From Rhyzopertha dominica (taxonomy: Eukaryota > Arthropoda > Insecta > Coleoptera > Bostrichidae), in assembly GCA_025024175.1 (NCBI GenBank), contig QCXZ01000064.1, positions 12,400,001-12,464,000 on the forward strand: a DNA stretch of 64,000 bases, in the 5' to 3' direction. The notes below the pieces were generated by a model. That model was given only the letters and a program-made list of their open reading frames with translations, did no database searches and was not told the origin of the DNA. A program made the translations under genes and the position numbers. This document shows positions 1 to 13,700 of this stretch, piece after piece. Every line of letters begins with the position of its first letter. The stretch's first letter is position 1.

Positions 1-575
1 CTATCACTAATAATCTCAAATTTCCTGTAAGTAACACCATTGTATTTATTATTAGTAGGTAACTTTGTCTTGTATTGTATTGTAGTTGTCCTGAAGAAGA
101 TCTAAATTAAAGATCGAAAGCTTGACTTTGGATAAAAGTGTTATAATTGAATAAAAAAGGTCGAATAGCCCCAAAAAATAAAAAGCAAATATACTTTATA
201 CTATAACATTTGTGTTGGCACCATACAAATCCCTATAATCTTATGTAAATCAGATTACCAAGGTACCTTCCAGAATGGTATGTTTATAATTTCTTGTAAA
301 TGTCATAGGAGGTAAAGCTTGAATCCAGCTGAAATAAGCTTCATGATTTAATATATATTCTAGCTAAAACTGCTCTGGAATAGAGCAGTATGATGATGTG
401 GCACTGTTAGATACTGCCTGCATCTAGTATTCAAATTTAGGACATCTGTGTGAAAGCGAATTTTACAGTACAAGTACTGGGGTGTTTAATACAAAGATTT
501 TGTGCAACATGCACTTTGTGAAGAAAGATGCTCTGTTTAACCAAAAGCCAGTTCATGAAATATATCGGCCTAAAA
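1..575. other. Intergenic, no gene; Penelope-like end module at 88-125
   Basis: No coding sequence is recognisable here. The only structured part is at 88-125: CCTGAAGA is followed by a short self-complementary stem (GATC paired with GATC across an AT-rich loop) and then CGAAAG. Similar modules occur near Penelope-like relics elsewhere in the window, so this may be the 3' end of such an element. The element body itself was not seen. Confidence 0.35.
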
Positions 576-577
576 TA

Positions 578-2631
578 CAGTATAACTTGCTTATAACGTA
601 CCCGACGGGACCGCATAAAATTAGTACGTTATAACAGAAGTACTTAATAAAGAGACAGGCTATAAATCAAAAGAAAGTATATATTTTTTATAACTTACAC
701 ATCAATACATACATCACTGTTTAAAATACTGGGTAATGAGAGTTTGCTTGCTATTTTTCTTCAGGAATTTATGTTGCATATAGTTTTCAATATTCACTGA
801 CACATTAATTATTTCGTCATCCACTGATTCTAAAGATTGTAAGTAACATGTAACAGTTGCTATTCCTTGCATTGCCTGGGAATAAGTTGGAATAGGTTCC
901 TCTTCATCAATTTCGTTAATGTCCTCTTCATCTACATCCAAATCTTCTACTACCGTACTTGTAGTTATTAAGTCTTTTACAATATTTTCATCAGTTGGTA
1001 TGTAATTGGTCACCAAGTCACTATCGATGTCAACAAAGCCATCTATTTCTAAATCTTCCATGATACGTGGAGCTGCCTCTCCCCCGTAATTAAAAATCCA
1101 CTCACTAAGAGACATGTTATCACCGACTTCATCATTTTCGTCAACTCCATTATGCACACGAAGCCACTGAGCTAAAGGTAAGTCATCTTCTGCATCAAAA
1201 GTGTGAGTTAACCATGCATGATGGAAACAATTTTTAATCGTTTTTTGTGAAACTTTTTGCCAGGCCTTTGAAATTATTCTGATCGCCGTCAGTATGCTTA
1301 TGGATGTAGGTTGATTCTTATCTATTTTTTCGATAAAGTCAAGCATAAGCAGTTTTCTGTAGTTAGATTTTAAGCTATGAATGACACCCTGGTCCATTGG
1401 CTGGACCACCGAGGTGACATTTGGTGGGAGAAATTCAAGTTGAATGTTTGTTAAGTCTGTGATATGGGGATGAGCAGGGCAGTTATCTACAAGCAGTAAT
1501 ATTTTCCGTTTATCTTTCATCAATTCCTTGTCCCCAGAACGCAACTCTTTTTCAAAAATTTCGGACGTCATCCAAGCGCGTGAGTTTGCTGTATATTTAA
1601 CTGGTAGAGTCTTGACATTTTTAAAGCATCACGGGTTCGTAAATTTTCCTATGACTAAAAGTTTACGTTTCTCAGTTCCCGCCATATTAGCGCACACTAA
1701 AACGGTTATGCGCTCTTTAGCTTGTTTCCCGCCAATACATTTTTCGCCTTTAAACCTCATTGTGCGGTCGGGAGTGCATTTGTAGAAAAGCCCGGTTTCG
1801 TCGGCATTGAATATATCTTTGGTTTCGTAGTTTTTTGTCAAATTTGGCAAGCTAAACTTTACCCAATCCGAAACAGTTTCTAAATTAACACTAGCGGCTT
1901 CTCCATGAATTTTAGCTGCATTAATGTCGTATCGTTTTTTAAACCTGTGTAACCATCCTGAGCTACACACAAAATCCTCATCACCAGGTAGCCTCGCAAA
2001 TTCTGCAGCTTTTGCCTGAAGAAGTGAGCCACTAATGGGGGTGTTAATATTCCTCTGGTGCTTAAACCATTTAAATAAAGCATTGTCTGTAGTTTTCCGT
2101 ACCAGCTGGCGAAGCTTTTTCGCGTTTTTAAACTTCACGGCCGCTTCTAGTATTTTTTCTTTATTTTTCATAATTGTAGATACAGTTGTTTTACTCAACA
2201 ATTTTAAGCGACAGATATCGGACTGCCTAGCACCGCCCTGAATTTGTTTTAATGATTTCGGCCTTTTCTTTTGTAGTTAGTGCTTTACGCGTCCGTTTGC
2301 CAAAATTACTTTGCTCGGACATTTTGACACGCCTACAGTAAAAAACATGATCGATGTACATTTCTTGATGTAATTAGAAGATATATAATACCGTAATAAT
2401 ATATAATACTCAACGGTTAAACAAACAAAATGTGTCACACCACCAAGTATTGCTAGCTTCGCGCGCAAGCAGCGACTGGATAAGTACGTTATAAAGGAAT
2501 TTTGTTAGGGTGGGGATATGATAAAAGGAACGTTATATCAGAAGTTCGTTATAAAAAGATAAAATTCTATAGACGCTTACGGGAGCTAGTCGGGATCGAC
2601 GGCTGCAGTACGTTATAATCGAGTTATACTG
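578..2631 (-). mobile_element. Tigger/pogo-type DNA transposon, nearly complete
   Basis: The element is 2054 bp with 26-bp terminal inverted repeats. The left end reads CAGTATAACTTGCTTATAAC and the right end, on the minus strand, CAGTATAACTCGATTATAAC, so the two differ at only a few positions. A TA dinucleotide flanks both ends (576-577 and 2632-2633), the target duplication expected for Tc1/mariner/pogo elements. The single gene on the minus strand fills most of the interior. Subterminal copies of an ACGTTATA-type motif occur at both ends (about 596-635 and 2484-2615) and may be transposase-binding sites. The copy lies downstream of the Wdr37 3' end. Confidence 0.93.
714..2322 (-). pseudogene. 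Tigger transposase (CENP-B HTH plus DDE), two lesions
   Basis: This is a pogo/Tigger transposase, the nuclear enzyme that cuts and pastes the element. The ATG is at 2322. The N-terminus has a pipsqueak/CENP-B-like helix-turn-helix (KQIQGGARQSDICRL, then LLSKTTVSTIM), followed by a second CENP-B DNA-binding domain (WLHRFKKRYDI). The DDE domain has ADETGLF, LLVDNCPAH and PMDQGV, giving the three catalytic aspartates. The acidic C-terminus (VVEDLDVDEEDINEIDEEE) and its terminal QTLITQYFKQ look complete. Two lesions are visible. An extra A in an A-run (2247-2250) shifts the frame near codon 25. An in-frame TGA at 1629-1631 lies where CGA would read through, consistent with CpG decay. Everything else is open, so the copy is young but probably inactive. 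Confidence 0.92.
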
Positions 2632-2829
2632 TATGTTGGTGCATCCACAAATGCAAGAATGGTCTGTTCATATAATCATTATATTGAATAGCTTGTAAAC
2701 CAGCTAGTTTTTGTTTGTCCTTTGTTTCACACTATAAAACAAGTAATTCAATGATCATTTCGACCCGACGATCATTCTCAAGATGGTACAAAAACTGTAC
2801 TGAAGTCATGGAAATAGGGTTGTTGCAGA

Positions 2830-3620
2830 ATCCCATGTTGGAATTTCTTTTTGTGTGTTTGCCATATTTTATCTGACATTTAGAAGCTATTCAATATAGC
2901 GATTTCAACATATTCCACAACTAGTACATCTTGGAAAGTATTCAGTTTGTTCATATACTTTGACTTTATGGTCAATCATAATGTTTTAATGTGAAAGCAC
3001 TAGAGGTTCACATAATGCTCTTAACATAGAATTTAACAAGTCTTTGTACAATACAGCTTTATAAGTTCTCTGTATCTCTTTCTGCTTTGAGTATGGCCAA
3101 ACAGGATCACTCTGGACTTGTTTGGATTTATAGTTTAGATCCTGATTGATCAACACATTTGAATGTTTTTAGTTTTTGTCTGGAAATATGAAAATAGAGC
3201 TGAGTATCATCCGCATAGCATGCGATTTTAGAGAAATGACGAAATATATAGACAAAACAGGGGTCCTAAGTATAAAGCCTTGCGGCTTCCCAGCTGTAAA
3301 AACTGGCAATGGCTGTGACATACCTTATATTGCATTTTACTGTTTGTCACCTCTTACTAAGAGAGAATCTCAAGACCGCTCCAAGAGTCCTTAAGAGTTA
3401 GTGAGTCTTTTTTATGCCAGATACAATATCATCAGAAACAGCGGCTAATAGTGTTGTTGCACAACAATACATCTTTTGAAACCCATACTGGATATTGTTT
3501 TCATTTATATAAGCAAAAAGCATTTTGTATGCTCTCTTCCAGTAATTTTGAAAGCACTGGTAATCTAACCCTGGAAGCTCATAAATTCCAAAAAAAGCAT
3601 ACAAATCTATTAATAAAGTA
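2830..3620 (-). mobile_element. LINE reverse transcriptase relic (CR1/Jockey-like)
   Basis: Fragments of a non-LTR reverse transcriptase can be read in several minus-strand frames. Near 3400-3604 is NNIQYGFQKMYC followed by ATTLLAAVSDDIVSGI, matching the finger/palm start. Near 3170-3260 are LGPLFCLYIS and CYADDTQLYFHIS, the catalytic YADD box. The thumb region follows below 3150 (AINQDL). Frameshifts and stops break every block, so the copy is dead. The clade is inferred from the YADDTQLY form of the box; R1-like clades are not excluded. Confidence 0.75.
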
Positions 3621-3769
3621 ACAAATTACTAGCAATCTGGTTAGTTGTGCATTTAAATATAAAGTGCTCAAGTAACATAATCGGCATTTGCACTTACCAT
3701 TACCATCCAGTTAAGAGAGGATGTATGATGTTATTTCAAAACAATTTTATGTCAAAACTGTGATATTAA

Positions 3770-4396
3770 ACAATAGCTAAAACTTCAAACTTTATTAATT
3801 ACATTATAACAACAAAAATCAACTGCCAATAAACAGTGCTTCTAAAGGAAAATTACACTCAACCTTTGTTAGTTAGCCTAATGAGATCTGAATATTAAAT
3901 GCAGTAAATTATCCAACCTAAATGGATGTAAAGTGAAATTTAAGATGTGATCACATTTTAATAAATGATTAATTAAATACAAAACCAACAATACAGACAA
4001 TAGGCCATTAGAGAAAGGAAGGTATGAAAGGAAAAAGTATTCTACCACATGTGGAAAGAGAATAACATTTTCCCTTATACTATCCTTAGTTAATACTTTT
4101 AAGTTAAATACCATACATATTAGGCAATCACACATTTTTTCACAAATATCAGAAATATTAGACTTTTAACAAAACAACATTTGTACAGTCAGCTACACAT
4201 TAAATTTTCAATAGCTTAAGAAGCAAGAAAATTAACATGAAATATTATAACAAAATCAACTGGCAATTTCTATTGCCACCAATAAGTTCATTATGTTGAA
4301 AGATACATGCTTGAAATAATGTAACATCAGTTACAAACAAATTATTCTTTTAGAACACACTCATCAACGAATTAGTACTGAAAAATAACTGATAAT
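3770..4396 (-). other. Wdr37: Probable Wdr37 3' UTR
   Basis: The sequence downstream of the Wdr37 stop codon is AT-rich and noncoding. A canonical AATAAA polyadenylation signal lies on the minus strand at about 3791-3796, roughly 600 bases after the stop. No other strong hexamer was noticed between them. Transcript evidence is absent, so the end is inferred. Confidence 0.4.
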
Positions 4397-4769
4397 CTAC
4401 TGATCCTTCAAAGAAACAATAGACCATCCCAAGACACGCCTGTCAAATCCGCAACTGAACAAGTTTACCATGGAAGAGTTGTCCTCTGCCCAGGCCACTG
4501 AAGCTACCATGCGATTGTGTCCTTGTCGGCTGGACCGAGGTAAACGCGCAAGACGTTGTCCTGTCAAGTCAAACAGTCGAATATGTCGATTATCATGAGG
4601 CATTGCAATCACTCCTAATGAAGAAACAGAGATTCGATTAACTGCTGAGTCGGTACGTATCGTGGCAACGGGTGACCGCATGTTGCGAAGATCCCATACT
4701 TTCACACTGCGGTCGTCTGAGCTCGACACTACCTTGTCTTCCCGGGTGAATACTGCAGATGTGACACTC
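4397..4769 (-). CDS. Wdr37: Wdr37 coding exon 7 (terminal)
   Basis: The last exon starts after a strong poly-T acceptor (4771-4781) and ends at TAG 4399-4397. It encodes the last three blades: [71 protein letters not shown], then [13 protein letters not shown]. Intron 6, preceding it, is 5.3 kb and carries LINE, Penelope, IS630-like and SINE relics. Confidence 0.95.
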
Positions 4770-7700
4770 CTAAAAAAAAAAAGTACAAGACTTTCAGTTT
4801 AGTTACCCTTTATTATAATTATCATAATAAAAAAATTATGGGTAGACTGAGCTTTGATACACCCTTAATTTTAACGCTGACACATCTGATGCATTATAAA
4901 AAACTTATAGCTGTGCAGACCACATGACTTTACAAGGGATTCAAAGTGGGTGATGTATATAATAAACAATATGGGTCCTAGGATAGAACCCTGCAGAGCC
5001 CCCCCCCCCCCGTTAATATAATGAACATAAGAAGCTTTTCAATACACCGTAACAACCTAGATCTGTAGCTTAAATAACTTGCGAATAAGTCAATAGCGGA
5101 TTTTGTTAGACTAATACATATAATGTAAAATACATAATAAAGTATCATGGGAAATCATGTTTTCCCTGATCGGTTTCAGTGACAATATCATCTATTATAT
5201 TTATAAGAGCAGTGTTACAGCTGTAGGCCAATCTGAAACCTGACTGACTGCTAGGTAAAATATTCTGTTCCTAGAAATAACACGTTCTAACACAACAACA
5301 AGTTGGCAGCAAACTAATAGGGGTCAAGTCCTTCAACTGAGAAGTTTACTAATCTTTGGTAAAAATACTACTAAAGCAGGCTTCCAGAAAAAAGGGAGTG
5401 CTCTATACAAAAACTTACCAGATGCATTATGATGGGTAACAAATATGGCATACACATTTGTACCTATTTTTAGAATGTAAATAATACAGATGGAAAAACA
5501 GCTCTTTTTGGAGAGCCAGTTTGCGTGAACTTGTTTCTGCAAAAGAGTTATTTACAGTCAGTTCATGAACGATTTAATAAATGTTTAACATACAAGATAC
5601 CACAGCCACAGCAGCTGCTAGTGTGTATGTTGTACCTATATAAGGAGAACCGGCTTTTAGAAAACCCCGTGGGTGCTCATGCTAACATAATCGTAAAAAT
5701 CTTATCTATGAATCCATCCAATAGAACTCAATGGGTACACATGCCATAGGATAGAAATATGTATGATATAAACAGAAAGATATATAAGAGGGAAAAAAGA
5801 GATAAGCAAAAAAATGCTACATTTGTTCTAGTGCCTTTGTTTGTATCAGCAATATTAAGTCATCAAAAACTTTTTTATGAATAGAAAATGTGTTCAACGC
5901 CTATGATCAGTATATAAAATTCACTACAGAACGAGAGGTAGAATGTGGAGTACCCTTTTTGGACACCAAAGTCATATGAAATAATGATGAAATAATACTG
6001 GATTGGTACCGGAAACCAACCTCATCGGTGAGGTATATAAACTACTTGTCAGATCATTCAACACAAATTAAAATAAACTTTCTAAAACAGATGAAATTTA
6101 AAAATTCAAAACGTTTAAAAATGAAAACATTAAAACTGCAATTAAGAACAAAAAGAATGGCTCAACCCTACTTACAACATTAAAATCAAAAATACCTACA
6201 AAATATCAAGTAAATGTTATATATTGTTTTGAATGTGAGGACTGTGAAGGTAAGTACACAGGACAGACATCACAATGGATGGTTAATAGTTTGGCCCTCC
6301 ATAAAAGTGATATAACTAAACAAAAGGATAGATGCTCACTTACGGAACACATAATAATCAACAATTGACATCATATTAACCGGAATAATGTCAAAATTTT
6401 GGATAAAGAAAGAAATACAAACAAGAGATTAATACTCGTAATTGTTACTCTTGACTTGTTTGTGTGTGCGTGAATCACTACCACTAGCCAATTATTCATT
6501 ACTGATCAGTGTTGCTGTCTATTTGCTTGTGGGTGCTCCGCATCCACAATTTAGCCCTCGTGGGTGCTGGAGTCCCCGAGCACCCATGGAGTAGGTGCCC
6601 CTGACCCATATATGTTCGAGTTGCTCGTGGAGATTCCCATCTCCCTTGTAGTGACACTGCAACGCAGATGCATATGTTGATAATCTTTAGTCATGCTTAG
6701 TATTTAGCAACCCCACTTTCATTCAGTTCGTTTGTTTCTATTCAAATAATAATGTCTTAACTCAGCACTGCAACAAATTAAGTACCTCAAAAATTAACAA
6801 AGTCGTGCAAACATGTACACCTTTTTTGTAGTTATTATTATAATCATATTATGTAGATTTAGGTAGATCGTGGATGCACAAACAACTTTTTTTACTTTTT
6901 TTTCAGTTGCAAGTTTGTTGAAGTCATTTGTCTTATATGTTGCTTTTGAGAAATACATGTCTGTTTTTATGTGATGTAAATACCTAAATGTATTTTGTTC
7001 GAAGCTATTATAACCCATAAAGTTACTGTCACTTATTTATTACGGCTACTTATGTAACTGTTTTTCTAGGAATCAAGGTCTTTTAAACATACATCTGCAA
7101 GTAACAGCTTCCAATAAAATCTACTTCATATGACTTCATTTTTAATCACTGCAAGAACCCCTAATAACCCCTGAGATCGAAATGCACAGCGTTTCGCTAC
7201 AACCTGTTTAGTGCCTCTCTTTGTATTGCAACTTACTCTAGGACCTACGACTGCACTACAGACTACACCACTCACATCTCATGCCTGAAGGAGCTGAAAC
7301 AACAGTTCATTCGTGAACGACCAACTTTCAATGTCACGAACTAGTTCTTGAAGTTCTTACCTAAGAGTCGTTCTTTTTTAACAGTTCGTTTGTGACTGAC
7401 TTAACTCTAGTAAATAATCCCCTGTTCAGCATAGACTGACAGATGCTCAAAAAACCATTGCTTTATCACTTTATTCTTTATTAATCACAATCACTGTTAT
7501 CATTCTTAGTTTCACCTTCAATGTCTTGTCTTCACTGATACATAATAAATCTGTGAATATTAGCGAAACATTATTAATTCAATCAGAATGAATACTGTGT
7601 ACCCATCTTGTCTTGTGATTTTATCAATCCTGTATAGGCTACTGGAAAATTAACCTCTTTAATAACACCTAGCAACTGTTTTTTTGTTATTTTTTCCGGA

Positions 7701-10700
7701 ATATCAATATTGTTATTTGTCAGACGAAATAATTTCTTCTTTTTTTGTTGCTATTGTAGGTTTTTTAGTTTGTTGTTGTGAATGGTATTTTGCATTGTCT
7801 AAGACAATAACCGAATTTCCAGGTAAAAATGAAAGTAATTGATTGGTAAATCATGTTTCAAATAATAACGTGTACATGTCCTGATGATAATCAGCAGAAC
7901 CGTCGGCAATTTTTTTGTCGATAAGTAGGGCATTTACACATTTATACGCCGATCATGCAGAATTATTATTCTTTTCCCTTGTGATGGTTGAGCATTTAAA
8001 TAACAATTGTTTGTGCCATCCGATAATCTCTTTTTAACAACAATTATGGTGTTTCCATTATGGCCATTCTTCTATCAAGTGTTTTATATAAAAAACCAAT
8101 ACTTTGTAAGTAAAGTCTGAATGATTCACCATCAAGTCAGTTTCATTGTTAAAACTGCAACTGTGGGTCCTGAGTTCAAATCTCGGTCATGGATGGCAAT
8201 ACTTTTTCATTTCTTCTTATGCCTGTTAACCCATTTAAAATATCATCTAGGTACACTCAAAGACTTTATTGAAGAAACGCCAAGCTTTGGCATACGAATT
8301 GGGTAACGGTAGATGGCGGTAACCAATTCGTTACAGAGCCGATAAACGGCATTGCGCCTTCCTCCGCTAGGAAGCGGTAGAATAGTTTCCCTAAATAATA
8401 ATAATAATTTTATTCATAATGCATTAGCATAGAACATGTCATATTAGGTATGAATATCACAATTCAAAATCGGTACAACTAAAATAGTCAACTACATGAT
8501 AAAAGGTGTTTCTCACAAGATGACGCCGCACACAACTTTTAAAACGAGTAATGTTTAAGGCTTTCACATTCAAAGGTAAGTGATTAAATATTTTTAAGCC
8601 ACATGTAATGATACTTTTATGTATCAACGCTCTTTTACTCTGTGGTAAGACGAGATATTTCTGTTCAGCACATCTAGTATTATAAATGTGTTTTACTTCA
8701 TTGCCACTAATTAGTTCATAATTAAGTTTAAAGAAACACACACATTCGTAAATATACAAACTAGCGAGAGTAAGTATACCGTGCTCACGAAAAACATTTC
8801 TGCAAGTTTGTGTCCGTTTTAGGCCAAAAATGGAAAGAAGACAGCTCTTCTGTAGGACAAAGGTTCTGTCCGCCCTTACTGATACTCCCCCGAACATGAT
8901 ACCATATGTTATGTTTGAGTGTATATAAGCATAGTACGCGCTAAGAGCCGCAGTTACACCTACAGAGCTTGCCAGGACTCTCAAAACATATTGAAACTTA
9001 GAGATTTTTATGATACATAATCAATGTGGGCTTTCCAGTTCAACTGTTCATCTATTATAACACCAAGAAACTTGACACATGCTGCTGGTTCCAGGTTTAC
9101 ACCTTTATAATTGAAAACGTTTGCAGTAACTTTTTGTGTTCCAAATCGAACTAGGTGCGTTTTACTAATGTTCAACTTTAGGGCATTTCCATTAAACCAA
9201 GTTTCAAATGCACATATACAGCGTTCTAGTTCACTACCTATGCAGGCATTATCTTTATCTTTAGGAAGTCTTACTATTAACGATGTGTCATCTGCAAAAA
9301 GGACCATGGTGTGATCGGTAATAATGTCAGGTACCTCGTTAACATGGATGAGATATAGGATCGGACCAAGAATAGATCCCTGAGGCACACCTGTTTTAAT
9401 AGTTTCCCATTCAGAGACACTTGTTTGTCCTGTAACTGGATTCCGTTGTACAACACGCTGTCTGCGATCTGTCAATTGTTAAATTATTTATCACGCCCAA
9501 TTTGATAAAAAAATTAATTTAGTTAAGCAGTGACTGTGTGAATCCTAACATTTAACTGCAATTTTCTCGCAAAGGGTCAATTTTAGCCGCATGAACAAAG
9601 AGTACCTTTTTTTTGTTTACAAGGCCCAAAGATTCAACAAACATATTGTCGAAACGAATACTTAACCATTTTAAAGTTAAGGGTTAAAATGTTGGGGATT
9701 GGCCCCCCCTCCTGGCTACTCAAAACATTTATTAAAAAAAGTATGCATCATTTTAACGGGATCCACTTCAAATAATAATAGCCAAAATTTGACGAAATTT
9801 TATCAACCAGTCTAAGAAATATTTTTGAAAAACTGTTTCTCTTCACCCATGTTTAAGAGTCAATATCTCAGTAGGCAGGCATGATTTCAAAAAAAGTTAT
9901 ATTGTAAAATAGTGTTATTTTTGCACCAGTTTTCAGAATCCGAGAGGTTGCCCACATAATGCTGGACACCCTGTATGTTACACCTAGTTACATATGTAGT
10001 AAGTTTTTAGACCGAGAAGAAAATATTGAATATGTTGTTACCACATTCAGAAAAACGTAATATGTTTGAGTTTGACAAGATTTCGTACTTACTCTGTATG
10101 TCCCTGGAAAACAGAAACTGAATGTACAATTTCTCTAAAATCCCAAAGCCTAAATGTTGTATCTCTTGAAGAGGTGACTGCTAATTTTTGGGTAGGATGG
10201 GTGGCTGTGTGCGTCAGTTCTTGGTCATGCCCTAAAACCCAGAAAACAGCAAAATAAGATTAATTATTCTAAACTAGTGCAAACAACACTTAATATTCAT
10301 GTGAACTATACACAATGAAGTTGTTTGGGGTGACGGCATCACGTAATTTGCATAATAAAACACATGCATTATGTATCAAATTCATAGACACACTTCATAT
10401 AAAATAACACTCTAAAACTATTAGATGCATGTTGAATTATTTTTTAAATGATTTAATTTTACAGATCAAAATTAACATACCAGATAACGTTGTTACTGTA
10501 GATCCAGTTTCCACATCTCGCAACATAGCCAGGCGATCCCAGGAAGCAGTGATAACTTGATCTGCACCTGTCAGCCATTCAGCTGCTGAAACTGCTGCTG
10601 TGTGCTCTCCAAATTCACATATGGGGGTCCTCAAAGTATTCGTCCTTGATTCAACCCTGTCTTTCAAATCTTCACCTTCCAATTCTTCTTCGGAAGATTG

Positions 10701-13700
10701 GCCCTTCTTTCAAAAAGATACATTAAGGTTCTGATATCACAGATCAACTAAAAAAAAGAAACTTAATTCTGGTGAATTAAGATATTTTAATTCATATCCA
10801 TACTTTTCTGCCTTTGAATATAAATATGAATGAAACAAGCAAATATTAAACACAATGGCGTAGCTAGGGTATTTCCAAGGAGAGGGGGGGGGGGCAGCTG
10901 ACCAAGTTCGGTAATCATTCATAACAAGGTTCGTATAGTTATGCACAATAAAATGTCTAAATGGAAGTATTTTCCATTAAAATGCTTTTATTTTCTGAAA
11001 CTTCGCAAGATACAACCGGGATACATTTATAAAAAGAAATTTCTGATATCACTCTCTAGAGTAGCACAATTGTTAAAAAGAAATGTTCAAATTTTGTAGT
11101 AACTGGTATACCTTGTTATTTTTGATCACTGCCACCAACTTTTCACTAAAAAGTTTTTTCTTACAAGTGATCAGTTGTTTTTGCATATTTTCTACTAGTT
11201 CAACACTTATGCATAAATCCAGTCCCCATGTATCTAGTTTTTTATTGTACTGGAATGCAAGAAAAACTATTTTTCATAAATACTATCTTCTTGCAATTTC
11301 TTCAATTTCAAGATTTTTGGATTCTGAAATACATTTAGCATCTATGCAATTAAAATTATAAATTACTTTTTTTACAATTTCAAAATGATCTGTGTAATAT
11401 ATGACAGATTCGATCCAAGTACCCCATCTCACCCCAACAGGTGAAGGGGGAAGAGGTACGGTACCGTTTGTTTCTTGAAGAAATATTTTCTTCTGCTAGG
11501 TGATTTCAGAAACACTTTTTTGACTTCGGGAATTGAGGCATTCACCTTTACAAAATTGCTTCTTATTTGATCAAACACTTGATGTAAACCATGTGCCAAA
11601 CATCATGTGTATCATTTTCGGATATAAAATCTGCAATCCAATCATTGCTTTTGACATACATCTTGCTGCATCTGTACAAACCAATAGAACTTTTTCATAC
11701 TTAATCCCTTCGGGCCATAGCAAACTTACGAGTATTATTAAAAAATACAAAAACTGTTGAATGATTAACTGATTCTAGTACATTCATTATTAACAAATAA
11801 TATTTATCATTTTCTTCATTGACACACTGAATACCCAATACAAAGTGTGCCACATATCTTTGTTCAGAATATATTGTTTTGTCTAAAGATAGCCAAACGT
11901 AATTTTCGGCAACTTTCTCCCTTTTCTTCTCATATTATTCAGTCATAATTTTTTGAAAGTATTGATTCGTTCAGTGTAACATAGTTGGTGTATTTTTGTA
12001 GAAATTTTCTTAATTTTTCATTTGGAAGTTTTGAGAGTGGGATGTTTGCTAACAGAAATGTTCGACACAAATCTTGTTTGAACAGTGAATCTTTTGGTTC
12101 TGCTTATGAAAAAAGTGTTGGTAGTAGGGACTGTTGTTGCTGTTTATTTTCAGTCCGCAATTCTTTGTGTTGTTTTTAAATATTGCACCACTTGAATTTT
12201 TTTTTGCTGCTGACACTATTTGCAAAATAAATTTTTTACATCAGTCCAGAATTTGTTAGGGCACTCTCTTACGTGAGATTTTAAAACACTACTAAAACAA
12301 TGTTTTTCTTTTGGCATTTTTCAAAACAATACTTCACAACAAGATTTTTCCAGCACGACTGAATTGATTAAACTGATTATTTCAAACCAATCAACTTTGT
12401 AACATAGTTGTGCCCTTGCGCCCAATCTGGTTTTTATTCGCTGCACTGCAGAAGAATTTTCGCAACTGACGAAGTTCACTTGGGGTACTAACGCTGCCTG
12501 AAGTAGTTTGTGTACATTAGAGCAGAATTACTATCTAATATGTTTCAATTACTTGTTATTATTAGGAACAATATTTATTCAAAGTAGGCAAACAAATGCG
12601 GCAAATGTAGCAGATTAATTACAAAACCAGATAAAACTGAAACTATTAGCAAATTGTCTGCAAAGCACATAAAAGTGTTTTATGTTGGCTTAAGGATCTA
12701 TGTCAATTTTAGTGTTTCGAAGTAAGGTCATTTATTTTATCTCACATTTGGATGGTGTTTGTAATGTGTTAAATGTTAATATGTAAAAGGGAACAAAAAT
12801 ATGCGCTTTTTCCTATTCGCCAACAGTATTACATCATTAGAAGCCTTATTTGCCCTTTAACTTCCTGTTCACTTNAACCCCAANATGGCAAACTAAATTT
12901 GGTGACTTTAACAGTGGGGTATGACTACTCATATAAGCTNCAATATATTATATTACTGTAGTAGAGCTACCATAACAGTGGGCTAGTAAACCTATTGATA
13001 TGTTCATAAATTACCACTATTACTAATATGCCAAATGCTAATACTGCATTGAATGAAATACATATTTGTGTTAATGATTACTGTTGAAATTTGTCAAACA
13101 GAATATTTTGGAGTGTAAACAGGAGAACAGTATATTAGCATAAGAACAGTAGATCTGGTAATATTGTCTGTGACACTTTTAATGATAATTATGTATATTT
13201 GGTAACAATAGTTTTCAGAGATAATCTAGAATTGAAACAATTGTTCACTTGTAAGTGTTCAGAGGTCATTGACACTTGCCCAAACAAACTACAACGAAGC
13301 ACGCCTGTGCATGCGAGAAGCGCGACAGCTAGTCATTCCAGTGTTGCCCAAGCTATTTGAGTGTTATTCATATTTCTCTCAGTGTATGCAAGTGTCGATT
13401 TATTAGCATTTATTTCGAAATATCAATGGCCAAGTAATATCTAATTATCCCTTAATGGAAAAGTATGTTTTGTAACAAAGTTGTATAAGTTTGGCAATAA
13501 ATAGGGTCGTCCCGCACATTAAAATTTGATAGTTTTAACCTATGCCTTTTATTGCTTACATCATGAATACTAGTGCCACGCATCTATTTTGCTTTCAGAT
13601 TAATTCAACTCGTTAACAAACGGCGGTAGAAAGATTACACTGTTTCAAACATTTTCTTNAATCCGCCAACAACTACGCAAAAGGTTCCTAATTTCCGCCA

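Noticed and set aside
4998..5011. Poly-C run as a possible regulatory G-quadruplex
   Set aside because: A single homopolymer run within a LINE relic; no additional G-tracts nearby.
6540..6606. GGTGCTCGGGG/CCCCGAGCACC-rich segment resembling a hAT terminus
   Set aside because: On the minus strand it reads CAGGGGCACCTACTCC, like some hAT ends, but no partner end or 8-bp duplication was found.
8121..8306. Plus-strand open frame and tRNA-like sequence suggesting a tRNA gene
   Set aside because: Only a B box is preserved, no cloverleaf closes, and the same body follows in two other copies, so it is a SINE.
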